From: Chara braunii
Lineage: Eukaryota > Streptophyta > Charophyceae > Charales > Characeae
DNA length: 24,923 nucleotides
Reading direction: 5' to 3'
Assembly (NCBI GenBank): GCA_003427395.1
Contig: BFEA01000171.1
Location: 242,743 to 267,665, forward strand
The translations under genes were made by a program, and so were the position numbers. The notes beneath the pieces were generated by a model. The model was not told the DNA's origin. It saw nothing but the letters and a program-made list of their open reading frames with translations, and searched no databases. Below are positions 1 to 8,575 of the stretch, piece after piece (positions within the stretch are counted from its first letter, which is position 1; every line of letters starts with the position of its first letter).

Positions 1-511
1 CCCTGCCCCATCCCGACCGACCGTCTTCTCCCCACCTTCCTCCCCTCCCGATCCCAATCCCGCCTTCCCCCGCTCTTTACCCCGATTCCGAGCTCCCCCG
101 ACTGCACCCCGACTAACCCCCCCCTTCCTTAATCCCGATCCCGATTACCCGATTCTGATTGATCCCACTGCCCTCCGATCCTGATCCCCCTTGCGCGCAC
201 GTGCGCGCGACTGTGCTGCCTCCCCTGCTTTGCTCCCCCCCCCCCTTCGCCCCCTGCTCTCTTGCTCCCTGCCTACGTGCGCGCCAGGACCTTGGCGGGA
301 GCGGCACATCTGCTAGAAGACAACGCAGGTGTCCTCAGATGAGTTCAACGAGAACAAAAATCTCGTGAGGAGCACAAGGACAAAAGCTCATCTGATTTTG
401 ATTCCTAGTTCGAATACAAACTGTGAGAGCTTCGTCTATCAATCCTTTAACGTTTCGGGACTTCAAGTTGGAGGTGTCAGAAAAGTTACCACACGGATAA
501 CTGGTTCGTGG

Positions 512-512
<1 letters not shown>
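1..512. other. Pyrimidine-rich, C-rich low-complexity sequence, no supported gene
   Basis: The + strand is dominated by C and T, with short recurring words such as CCCGAT and TGATCCC around 130-190 and a C run near 231-244. Open frames here are low-complexity proline/serine-rich readings and look like composition artefacts. I see no RNA gene or protein motif. The window edge cuts this region, so it may be the flank of a larger element. Confidence 0.6.

Positions 513-540
<28 letters not shown>
513..540. repeat. (CAT)n trinucleotide microsatellite
   Basis: About nine uninterrupted CAT/ATC units follow directly on each other. On the + strand one frame reads as a run of isoleucines, which is an effect of the repeat and not evidence of a gene. 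Confidence 0.95.
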
Positions 541-542
<2 letters not shown>

Positions 543-950
543 CATCGCCGCCGTTGTCCACGTCACCATTACATTGGCTCGTCATCATCAGTGCGCGCAT
601 TTGATCCGGCGACCTCGTCGTTCCACCGGGGGAACGATCGAGAAGACCCTTCAGGGGTTGATTGAAGACCTTCCTCGACTAGGAGGAAGGACCTTGATTG
701 CTCCCGGCCGACCGGAGCGCGGTATTGTCAATCGATCTCCCTCTTACTAATTCCCTCCCTTCCTCCCGCCGATCTCTCCCAAAGATCTCATTTTTTTCCT
801 CTTCTTTTACCTCCTCCCTATCTCCCCTTCTCTCCTCTAATCCCCTGCCTAATTGGTCGCATCATCAAAAATTCCTAACGTGCATGACAAGTATTTTCTG
901 TTTTAGGGTCTGCCTGACAATGCCATCCAACATGTCGTTCGGAATTTCGA
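541..950. other. Intergenic sequence with an 8-bp hairpin, no supported gene
   Basis: No recognisable product in any frame. CCTTCCTC at 669-676 is the exact reverse complement of GAGGAAGG at 683-690, leaving a 6-nt loop. No U-tract follows it, so it is not called a terminator. Short pyrimidine-rich stretches follow from 740 to 840. Confidence 0.5.
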
Positions 951-1797
951 TCTAATTCGGTAGGATTAATTGTCATTTCCCTTTTTCCAAATGCCGTGAT
1001 CGAAATTAATTTCGGCGTTTTTGTTCAAAAGCTATGCAAATTTCTTTGCTTTCTTGATTCATTTCGATATTTAATTTTAAAATTCAATTTCATTTCAGAA
1101 ATTCATGAAATAAATTTCGAAATTTACTACAAAGAATTCTTTCCAATGTCGAATTTCCTTCTATTTTCTATCTCCCGTAAAATTTGGAAATTCTTCCGTT
1201 GTTTTTGAAATCCTTTTAAAATTCCTTTGAAGTTCTTTTGAAATTCTTTTGAAATTTCTTTGAAATTCATCTTAATCTTGTAACAAGTCAAGAAATTTTA
1301 TTTATTTGATCTATAGATAATGTTGGAATTTCGCTCAACTTACTTTACGCGGCTATCACTAATTCTTTATGAAATTTCATCGTAAATTCTTAATTTAGGA
1401 ATTAGTTTTCTACTTTTATTTCAAATTGCCTTTGAAAAAATTTTAATTCCAAAAATACATTGAGGAATTTTCCATTTTATTTCAAAATTTTCCTATCATC
1501 TCATCTCTACCTCTTCTATCATCCCCCTGAACTTTTGGAAATTCTTACAAATATTTTTGAAATTTGTTGAATTTTGCTTCAATTTCCTTAAAAATTTTGA
1601 ATTTACGCACAAACAATTTCGGAATTTTATTTGACCTCGTGCTTGACTTATGCATGCTTTTGTCTATACCCCACGCCATCCCTTGAAAATCTCTCCTCAT
1701 TTCCCTGCCTGAATTGGAAATTTTCACTCCTTCCCCCTCACTCCGAATTTGAATTTTCTCAATTTAATTCTGGAAATTCATTAGACCTCATTTCTAA
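951..1797. other. AT-rich spacer saturated with GAAATT/AATTTC words
   Basis: Composition changes sharply from C-rich to AT-rich. The words GAAATTC, GAAATTT and their complements occur throughout, on both strands, and most densely in the 11-bp tandem repeat listed separately. No protein motif was found. It may be the decayed flank or LTR of the downstream gag-bearing element, but no LTR boundary could be placed. Confidence 0.5.
1205..1270 (+). repeat. 11-bp tandem repeat, six units
   Basis: Six consecutive 11-mers of the form TTGAAATTCTT are visible, each with zero to three changes. Starts are at 1205, 1216, 1227, 1238, 1249 and 1260. The period is close to one helical turn, and each unit carries a short A-tract, so intrinsic DNA curvature is plausible. 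That consequence is inferred. Confidence 0.85.
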
Positions 1798-2837
1798 TTG
1801 CCTTCCTCTCACAGTCCCTTACCCCCCCTTCTGCGTGTCACCCTGGCTCCCCGGGACATCCAACAGCGCGCACTCCACAATCGCGCTCGAGACTCTCGTG
1901 CCGCCAATCGACTCCCTCGCTTTGACGCACCGACCACGACCACAGATCGTCCCTCTCGTCACGGTGCTCTCTCGACATTATCTTCATCTTCTTCATTTGT
2001 TGACTTTATGCAGAGTGCAGAGTCGGTGAGCCCCTTCCGCTCCATCAGTAAAGGGCTTGCGCTACTAGCTCGCGATACCATGGCCGATTCGACTCACATT
2101 TCCACCCCTATGGCCACCAGTTCGGGTCCAGCCACTGAATCGGATCGCCTGCTGGCTCTCCTCGAGAACATGCAGGCCAAATCCGAGGCCAGGTTAGAGG
2201 CCAAATTCACGGCCCTCCATACCGACTTTTTATCCTTGTCGGCCCGTGTGTCCCAACTAGAGCCCCGTACCGATCCACCTCTCTCCCCACCCCCCTCATC
2301 TGCATCTATGCCAGCTTCCTCTCCTTCTTCGGCTGGCGTCATCTATACGCTTGTCTCTTCTAGGGGTTGCATGCCCTCACCCCAGTCCCACCCTTCCTCT
2401 GCAGCCATCTCTTCCTCCCAGGTTTCCCCCCCTGCACCTCCCCCCTCAGGACCCATGGCATCTTGTCCCGCCACCTCCTCAACGTTAGTTTCCACGACAC
2501 CCCCCTCATCACCCCCCGCTCCTTTGCTCCAGCTCGCCCTGGCCCATGATCACATCTGCCAGCTCCAAGGAGTTCAACCCCTACCTCCCCACCTTGCGAC
2601 ACAACCTGTTGCCCCTTTCATCTACCGACAACATCAGACACAGGCCGCTGTGATGCATTTCACTCTTCCACCACCGGCCACCACGATGTGTCAGGGACCT
2701 TTAGCCTAACTCCCAGCTCTTTCTAGTTCTCTTGCTGGTGCCACTCCGTCCTCTGTCCTCTTGTCACAGTCAACTCTTCCTCTCCCTACCCATTATCAGC
2801 CGCCGATGTATGTTCCACAGTACCGACCGGATCGCCC

Positions 2838-3300
2838 GAGCTCCAAGGATGGATCTCTACTGTTGAGGAGCAGCTTCGCTACCATGGTGTCGCCATGGAA
2901 CTGTGGCCCATCGAGATGTGCTCTCGTTTCACAGGTTGTGCAGTCTCCACCTGGCGTGACTTCCTCGCCCTCCGCTCACAGTGCGGCGTACATGAGTGCA
3001 TGTCTTATCCTGAGTTTCGCGACTTCCTTCGACAGTACTTTTCTCGCCCTGCACCAACCCACGACCCGATTATCTGTGTGGCTGAGATCAGATGGCTTGG
3101 TGGCGACAACGCCTTAGAGTCATACATCACGGCATTTCACCGGGTACGCGCTCAGATTCCCGTCACAGTCATACCCGAGGACGCCATGATCCACCGATTT
3201 TGTGCAGGTCTACCACAACCATTCTAGTTGCAGATGATGGCGTATTCGATCCCCACCTTACCAGAGGCTTTCAACATTGCTAGGGCCATTCATCTCACTT
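2838..3300 (+). other. Capsid-like retrotransposon gag domain within the pseudogene
   Basis: The translation of this frame has the spacing typical of retrotransposon gag capsid domains: a tryptophan near the start (ELQGWISTVEEQL), STWRDFLALRSQ, FRDFLRQYFSR, then ESYITAFHRVRAQIP and a GLP motif. One in-frame TAG at 3225-3227 interrupts it, and the same frame continues beyond (LQMMAYSIPTLPEAFNIARA). That continuity supports a mutated single gene over two genes. Confidence 0.7.
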
Positions 3301-3718
3301 ACGCTCCACTCGTCGCCCCCTCGCCTCAGCCCGCCGCTGCCCATTCCGCTACTACTGCAGCCCCTCGCCCCTCCCAACCTCGGCAGTCTTCCACATATCG
3401 TTGTGGCCCTCGTAGAGGCTCTGGACGATCCCTCTCTCGCCGCTTGCATGCCCTGCTTCGTGATCCGTTGAGCGTTGATGATGGCACCGCCTAAGATGGT
3501 TCTGCGAGTGACCCAGACCAGGGACCCGATCCTCAGTCCCCCGTAGAGGACGACGCCTCTTCCCAAGACGACCGCCTCGTCCGGGCCCTTTCCGCTGTCC
3601 GCCCTCATCCTCCAGGACTCGCTCTACAGTCCTTCAACTACCCCTCCCAGGGGGCTTTGTGTTCCCTCGCAGTCGCTTGACCATCGCTGAGAGTGAGGAC
3701 CTTCGTACATGAGGCATC

Positions 3719-3760
3719 TGCACCCGCTGCCGCTTCGCCGACCATACCTCCTCTACGTGC
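3719..3760 (+). other. CCHC zinc knuckle of the first gag
   Basis: The frame reads CTRCRFADHTSSTC, an exact C-X2-C-X4-H-X4-C knuckle, the RNA-binding motif of retrotransposon nucleocapsid. It is preceded by RLTIAESEDLR, which fits the usual 'LT.E...L...G.C..C' lead-in of such genes. The frame differs from that of the capsid-like domain, which places a frameshift near 3650. A TGA at 3710-3712 lies just upstream. Confidence 0.8.
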
Positions 3761-4249
3761 CCGTACACAGACGCCCTCCAGAGTCACTTCGCATAGCAGG
3801 CTCGCCCTCAGGCTGTTCCCCCCGTCTTGACCTCCAACGCAGCACCCACGTAGCCGCGATGTCTCATTCCCCAGACCCTCCTCCGGTAGCAGGCATACCC
3901 GTTCGCGACTCTACCTTTGCGCCGCTTGCTACTCTTCCCGATGACCTCTGCCCCGACTTTATCTTTGGCTGACCCTACCGACACTGGTATACCTTCTCCT
4001 TCCTCGCCTAACGTCTCTTGTGACCCCCCTCCTCCACGTCCTCCTACCAGGCGTGCTCTTCGCACGGCCCGCTGCAGTGCTCCCCTTATTGCAGTCGAGG
4101 ATATCATTGACTTCCTGGACCTCGAGTGTGTTAAGGTCCATCAGGAACGTCTCCACCTTAAAGAGCGCACCCTGTCCGCGATGTCTCAGCGCCTACACAA
4201 CACACACGATACATACGATCTCCAGCTCCAGGGTGGCCAAAATTGATAC

Positions 4250-4660
4250 CTATCTGCCTCCCTCCTTGTCCACCACCCAGTGGACCGGGTCTGCCCGGGA
4301 GCTGGGGGGGATCCAGATGGCCACCCCCGCACTCCCGGGTCTCGGGGCGTGGGCTCTAAAGGCTTTGTATGGCCAAACCATTTTATGTATTCGGTTGTGT
4401 TCCGGAGAGTCCATCATATGAGTTTCTTGAATGCACACAACATCCGGCCAATCCCTGCCCCCCACCCCTCTCAACAAATCCCATATTGCATCCTTCTTGT
4501 CGTTTTTGCAGGAGGCCGGGCCGTTGACGTTCAAGGATCGTAAGTCCAGGTCCGCCGCTCGGCGGCATTGGTTCCAGATGCGGTCCTTCCCATATACAGC
4601 TCTAACCAGATCCATTGGCAGCGAGCTTTTCACATTCGGGACCACGACAGCTGATCCCAA
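4250..4660 (-). pseudogene. Truncated LINE ORF2: N-terminal part of APE-type endonuclease
   Basis: The endonuclease nicks target DNA to prime reverse transcription. The frame opens at a TTG at 4660; the first ATG is at 4615. Three landmarks of the exonuclease-endonuclease-phosphatase fold are visible in order: SLNVNGP (the early Asn), VVCIQETHM with the metal-binding Glu, and GSAGVAIWI. The frame ends at a TAG at 4250-4252 after VVDKEGGR. The later Tyr/Asp-Asn and Ser-Asp-His motifs, the reverse transcriptase and the C-terminal knuckle are absent. A weakly similar reading continues a few codons past 4250, so the exact break may lie between about 4140 and 4250. Confidence 0.75.
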
Positions 4661-4716
4661 TCCCAGTCCTTAGCGCCCCCCTTGAGACCCAGCCTGAGAA
4701 GAGCGCACAAGCACAT

Positions 4717-5262
4717 CTAAGCGTCCTGATCAGTCCAGATCTCACCGGGCCTGATCCTAATCGTCTGCAGGTCCAGCAATTGGGCCCGTGTGTGCCATGC
4801 CAGACCCGCCTCTTTGGCCGGGTTATAGCGAATAAAGATGTCTGTTTGTGAGATCTTGTCCGGATCAGTTGCCACCGCAGCTATTGCTTGTGCCCCATGT
4901 GGCATGGATTCAACAATATGTGTTTCCAGCTGTAACTGGAGGAGCCCTTTTACGGCCTCTGACTGGCCATGCTGTGCGTCTGCCCAAAAGGATGACCAGC
5001 CCTGCAGCGTGACTCCCCTTGTCTTGGCATCGTCGACGGGCGTCAGGCCGACCTCCCATTTGTTGTTTTTCTTTCGGACGGGGAGCAACAGCATTGTCGT
5101 TTTCGATAAAGGCTGTATGTCCCGGCCCATCTCAATCACATGCCTGAGTTTTTTCTTCCGCACCAGGTCTAGCGGCATGTTGTCGTCCGGGTCCGGAGGG
5201 TTCGGGTCCGGGTGGGGGGGGGGACGAAGGGACCGGCGGGGCTTGCAGAATCTGTGACCCAC
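4717..5262 (-). pseudogene. Probable C-terminal part of LINE ORF1, frame-shifted
   Basis: This 181-residue minus-strand frame lies between the main ORF1 segment and the endonuclease fragment. Its first codon is GTG and no good ATG context exists, so it is more likely the continuation of ORF1 after a frameshift (about 5262-5375) than a separate gene. It has a Pro/Asp linker (PPHPDPNPPDPDD), a basic patch (VRKKKLRHVIEMGRD) and an ordered section with WEVGLTPVDDAKTRG. No known domain was recognised. An alternative is a small independent ORF between ORF1 and ORF2. The intervening stops argue for decay. Confidence 0.5.
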
Positions 5263-5371
5263 CCTCTTGATTTTTTCCTACAGCGGATTGTGTTTTGCAT
5301 TGTCCTTCATCCTCCCCTATGTTTGAGTGTGGAGGCTGGAACCTTGCAAATACTATCGTGGCTATCCTTTG

Positions 5372-7057
5372 TCACACTTCTGTCCATCTAACTTCAGGGT
5401 GCAGTCCATTTTCTAGGATGTTTAAAAGTGAAGTGCTCATATCCAGCATCGGAAAGAGATCCAAATATGGTTTGTCCCAGAATTCATCCGTAAGGGGGCC
5501 GTATTTTGCCTTCAGGTTAGTCATCAGCCAATCTGCTATTGCTACCAGTTTTTGTTCCGGAGCCAGGTGCAACGGCGGAGCTCCTTCCTCATCGAGTCCC
5601 CCTGGTACAGAGGCTGAGTTTTCTGGGAGTGGGTCCACCTCCATGGGCTCGGGGTCGAAGGCAGCCTGGAAGGGGTCAGATTCCTTCAGCCGGTTTTGTC
5701 TCTCCCCATCCTCCGGCCTCTCCACCTCCATTCCTTCCGCTTTCTCCTGTCCCTCTCCCACCTCCCCTCCCACCTGTCCGCCCCTCGGCTCCCCCCTGCT
5801 CTCCGAGTCCTGCTGCTTGGGGGTGCCTTCCAATTTCGCCATTCGTGTCTCCTCCCCTCCCACCCTCCCTCCCATCGGCACCCTCCCACTCTCTGAACCC
5901 CGCAGGTTAGGAGTGTTTTTTGTTATGTTAATTTGCATCGTCGTGTCGCCTGCCCCCTTCGGCTCCAGTGCCTCCTTCTTGTTCTCCCCTGTCCCTTGTG
6001 CGGTGGACACCGTCTCCTCCTCCTCCTGGATGTACCGTACCGCCGATGGGCCAGGGGCAACAACAAGGGTTCCTTGTTTACCTTTTTCCGGGGGCCCTTG
6101 TCCAGGTTCCGTTTGCTGCTTTTGGACCCAGGTCCCTTTCCCCTTTTTCTTCCCCACACTCCTCCACTCCATTTCTTCCGGGTCTTGTTTTTGGGAGATT
6201 TGTTCCCCTTCTTGCACTTGCTCGTGCACTTTTTCCTCTACAGGGGCCCGGGGAACCCATGCATCCGGTGGGCGTGTCCCCCATTCTGGTTCCCCCGGTT
6301 TCTCCCATATCCACCCCACTGGAGATCCCTCACTCGTCTGATCTTCTACAAACACCCATCCTTTATGCCCCGGGTCCACAGTACGCCAGTGGGTCACTTT
6401 AAACGGGTCTCTCAGCAGTCTCCCTGTTGCTCGCGCCCTTTTCTGTTGTTGCAGCGGGCAGTTGTATTCTGTACTCAAATGGTCGTAGGCTCTGCACTTA
6501 TGACACCAGGGACGCAATTTGTGAGCCGTATGAATCAAGTATTCCTTTCCCCCCACCCGGTAAGGGATCATGTCATCTAGGGAGAAAGGTTGGCCCTGAG
6601 GGAAGTCCAGGGCCAGCATCAGGTAGTCGTCCCTCTTCGCCACGTAGGAAGGGAGGGGGTCAATAAAAGCGACGATGTCGTATAGCAGACTGAAGTCGTA
6701 TACGAAGGCCGCCTGTATTTCCACTGGGATGTGGCGAAATTCCACCCAGTGGAAGTCTTGCATCAGTTGTGCCCTCCTTTCCTCTGGTCCCAGTCTTCGC
6801 TGTGGCGTCCATGGGTAAATCCGGACCTCTGAGCGCTCACACCGAAGGCGCTTCCATCCATCAATCTTCTGTTTGTCCATTTCATGCATGGAGAGAACCG
6901 TGAACAGGGTGTTTGTGACAGGTTGGATCAGAAACTGATCCCGGGCCAGGTCCGCACTATTTTTCAGGATTTCACGCCGGCGGTCGATCCATCTGACCTT
7001 GTCATTTACCGTTTTAAAGACCGCATCGTCATGAAAGACCCAGTTGTTCGCATGCAT
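5372..7057 (-). CDS. LINE ORF1 protein, main segment (561 aa)
   Basis: ORF1 proteins bind the element RNA and act in the ribonucleoprotein that retrotransposes. Starting at the ATG at 7057, residues 1-180 form a compact domain reminiscent of the DUF4283-type N-terminal domain of plant LINEs (for example VRIYPWTPQRRL and HWVEFRHIPVEIQ). A zinc knuckle follows at residues 185-200, CHKCRAYDHLSTEYNC, with spacing C-X2-C-X4-H-X6-C, longer than the usual final X4. Residues 205-510 are low-complexity and rich in Glu, Gly, Pro and Lys. The C-terminal 50 residues look ordered again (LVAIADWLMTNLKAKYGPL). The frame closes at 5372, but matching sequence seems to resume in another frame at about 5262. 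Name and symbol are not assigned; the DUF4283 relation is by eye. Confidence 0.7.
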   Translation of the reverse strand: MHANNWVFHDDAVFKTVNDKVRWIDRRREILKNSADLARDQFLIQPVTNTLFTVLSMHEMDKQKIDGWKRLRCERSEVRIYPWTPQRRLGPEERRAQLMQDFHWVEFRHIPVEIQAAFVYDFSLLYDIVAFIDPLPSYVAKRDDYLMLALDFPQGQPFSLDDMIPYRVGGKEYLIHTAHKLRPWCHKCRAYDHLSTEYNCPLQQQKRARATGRLLRDPFKVTHWRTVDPGHKGWVFVEDQTSEGSPVGWIWEKPGEPEWGTRPPDAWVPRAPVEEKVHEQVQEGEQISQKQDPEEMEWRSVGKKKGKGTWVQKQQTEPGQGPPEKGKQGTLVVAPGPSAVRYIQEEEETVSTAQGTGENKKEALEPKGAGDTTMQINITKNTPNLRGSESGRVPMGGRVGGEETRMAKLEGTPKQQDSESRGEPRGGQVGGEVGEGQEKAEGMEVERPEDGERQNRLKESDPFQAAFDPEPMEVDPLPENSASVPGGLDEEGAPPLHLAPEQKLVAIADWLMTNLKAKYGPLTDEFWDKPYLDLFPMLDMSTSLLNILENGLHPEVRWTEV

Positions 7058-7792
7058 TGTATAGATCTCGTCTCTGCTGGCTATCCCATGATTGGGTTAT
7101 GCCCTCACCATGGTCTGTCTACCCCCTTGGCTCACGACTCTCGTCTCTGATGGGAGTAAAAAATTTTCCAGGAAAAAGGCTCGGGCAGGTGGTAATCGTT
7201 CGAGAGGAACCTCTAGCTTCCCCGACCACGGGTTACCCTGACCACGGTGAATTGTGAGGACCTGGCCCTTAGGGGAGGTTTTGAGTCGATCCGCCCACGT
7301 GAGTTGTGGCTGGTGATTGCTCGCCTATTTTATCACTTCACAATTTCTCGACTCTCCAGCAAGCGGATTCCCTGTTTCTTCCCTCAACACCATCCCACGT
7401 TGCTCCCTCTCCCTCTCCTCCTCCGTCAAAACCCCCATATCCCCTTGCCTTTGAAAATCTCCACTGGACGTGGTTTCCGCCTGCGCAGCAGGCAAAGGGC
7501 TAACGATGTTCCGGGTGTGCCCCTATTTTGACCATTTCCTGTGTCAGAGGTGTTGGTCCGTAAGTTGTCTCATTGCCCCACTGTACAACAACATTGAGTC
7601 CAGTCTTTTGTGTGCTCGTTGCGCCCTATTCAACGTTCTCATGGTGGAGCAATTGGTCTTTGAATTTCGTTCTTTGTGTTTTGATGAAATTTCAGCTGTT
7701 TACTTCTCTGTTTTCTTATTTTTCTTCTTTTTTGTTTTCGCTGCTTCTTTTATGATTTCGTTTTTTTTTGCAGATTTTCAGGAACCGGCCGG
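7058..7792. other. LINE 5' flank and T-rich spacer, no supported gene
   Basis: The first 100-200 bases may be the 5' untranslated part of the minus-strand LINE. Beyond about 7250 nothing recognisable is encoded. A very T-rich tract (about 7700-7770) ends in TTTTTTTTTGCAG at 7760-7772, which resembles a plant intron acceptor on the + strand. With no exon on either side it is not called as a splice site. Confidence 0.4.
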
Positions 7793-7859
7793 GGTGCTGT
7801 CTTCTGGCTCGTTGCGTACCGACTCCGTAGCAAGCTCGTCCCTGTTTGTCGCATCGCCA
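7793..7859 (+). repeat. 67-bp direct repeat, copy 1
   Basis: Begins GGTGCTGTCTTCTGGCTCG and ends at GCATCGCCA. It matches the second copy, 139 bp downstream, at about 62 of 67 positions without gaps. The pair flanks a short fragment that also occurs near 21.0 kb. Confidence 0.9.
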
Positions 7860-7860
7860 C

Positions 7861-7924
7861 GCCTCCTCCGAGCCCTTCAATCACCTTGCCCTCCTATTCT
7901 CCCTGCTTTATCCTCACACCCATC
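7861..7924 (+). repeat. Dispersed fragment shared with 20996-21059
   Basis: About 64 bases here align without gaps to 20996-21059 with only about eight differences. In matching frames both read as SSEPFNHLALLFSL or SSDPFNHLALLFSL followed by a Tyr-Pro-His. Some of the differences are silent, which hints at an ancestral coding sequence. I do not recognise the protein. Confidence 0.75.
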
Positions 7925-7931
7925 CGACCGC

Positions 7932-7998
7932 GGTGCTGCCTTCTGGCTCGTTGCGTACCGACCTCGTAGCAAGCTCGTCTCTGTTTGTCACATCGCCA
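7932..7998 (+). repeat. 67-bp direct repeat, copy 2
   Basis: Second copy of the repeat at 7793-7859, with about five substitutions. It ends three bases before the start of the palindrome-headed dispersed repeat at 8002, so the two elements are nearly adjacent. Confidence 0.9.
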
Positions 7999-8001
7999 TG
8001 C

Positions 8002-8575
8002 TGTCGTGCCAAATACCCTTACAAGGGTATATGGCGTACTTTTTGCAAGTCGCGCCGGTGCGACCTTGTCCGTAGTTGTGTGGCGCAAGCAGGGTGCCGA
8101 CGTGCGCGGATCAGACGTCCGCAGCGTCGCAGGCCAGCGGGGCGCGCAGCCCCTTGCCCCCTTAGTTTTGTGTTTTCCCGTACTTATTGTTTTTGTGTAT
8201 TTGTATCCTTATTATTATTATTTATTCCTACCTTTATTCACTGCCTTTGATTCGGTGGTTGGCCCCGAGACTCATGTTGGGAACGACACGCCTGGCCTGT
8301 TGCGCTATTGCAAGGCTCGGGTAGCCGACACGATAGTCGAGGACCTTGGGTGTGCGCCCGTCGGGTTGGCCCATGGCCCGGGAGAAAAGGCTGAGTAGCG
8401 GGGCCAGCAGATGCGGTGCACCATCCGTTCCCTACCGTTGCGATGAAGAGGTTGAGTGTGAGTATACCCGTAGGGCCTTTCTCCGCACCAGCCTTCAAAA
8501 TCCCCATTTGAAAAATTGCTACTAACTCCAGGATCTGCGTCGGGGCCGGCTCACCAAGGCCCAAGGTCACAGATT
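8002..8575 (+). repeat. Dispersed palindrome-headed repeat, copy 1
   Basis: Starts TGTCGTGCC and then a 26-nt palindrome at 8009-8034: CCAAATACCCTT, AC, then AAGGGTATATGG, with one mismatch. Several blocks align in the same order to the copy at 13959: TTTTTGCAA after the palindrome, a GC-rich block ending GGGGCGCG, a T-rich stretch, CTTTGATT, TTGAGTGTGAG, and a 3' block CCTTCAAA..TTGCTACTA..GATCTGC. Conservation is patchy, so this is an old family. Boundaries at the 3' side are approximate. It may be a decayed LTR or a SINE-like composite. Confidence 0.6.

Larger units (their letters stand above)
2080..4246 (+). pseudogene. Decayed gag gene of a Ty3/gypsy-like LTR retrotransposon
   Basis: Gag normally forms the capsid and binds the element RNA. 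The likely start is the ATG at 2080, inside a strong ACCATGG context; an in-frame upstream ATG lies at 2008. The first segment (to 2709) has a charged, coiled-coil-like stretch with LLALLENMQAKSEARLEAKF, then a long Pro/Ser linker. A capsid-like domain follows in another frame (about 2838-3300), with a W-rich and F-rich pattern ending in IHRFCAGLPQPF. A CCHC knuckle sits in a third frame. Stops occur at 2707, 3225, 3492, 3710, 3794, 3851 and 3887, and frame changes fall near 2840 and 3650. A final open segment (3917-4246) ends where LINE sequence begins. No protease or polymerase follows. Family placement rests on the domain order; assignment to Ty3/gypsy rather than another LTR group is inferred. 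Confidence 0.75.
4250..7057 (-). mobile_element. LINE (non-LTR retrotransposon) fragment, 5' half only
   Basis: On the minus strand an ORF1 with a zinc knuckle is followed by a short gap and the opening of an apurinic-like endonuclease, the order found in plant-type LINEs. The element stops inside the endonuclease near 4250, so the reverse transcriptase and 3' tail are absent, and no oligo(T) marks a 3' end on the + strand. LINE copies are usually truncated at the 5' end, so retention of the 5' half suggests a later deletion or rearrangement. The 5' boundary is not defined and may reach beyond 7057 toward 7150-7250. Confidence 0.8.

Noticed and set aside
669-690. Transcription terminator
   Set aside because: The hairpin is real but there is no U-tract, and the sequence context is eukaryotic repeat DNA.
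508-750. Frame beginning with an isoleucine run
   Set aside because: The run is the CAT microsatellite, and the rest has no conserved feature.
3258-4156. Minus-strand frames opposite the first gag
   Set aside because: They mirror the + strand gag and show no independent motif.
5295-6580. Long + strand open frames (348 and 215 residues) opposite LINE ORF1
   Set aside because: They are Pro/Ser/Cys-rich or Phe/Leu-rich antisense readings of the low-complexity part of ORF1, with no motif of their own.
7700-7775. Intron ending at a TTTTTTTTTGCAG acceptor
   Set aside because: No coding sequence on either side and no paired donor could be identified.
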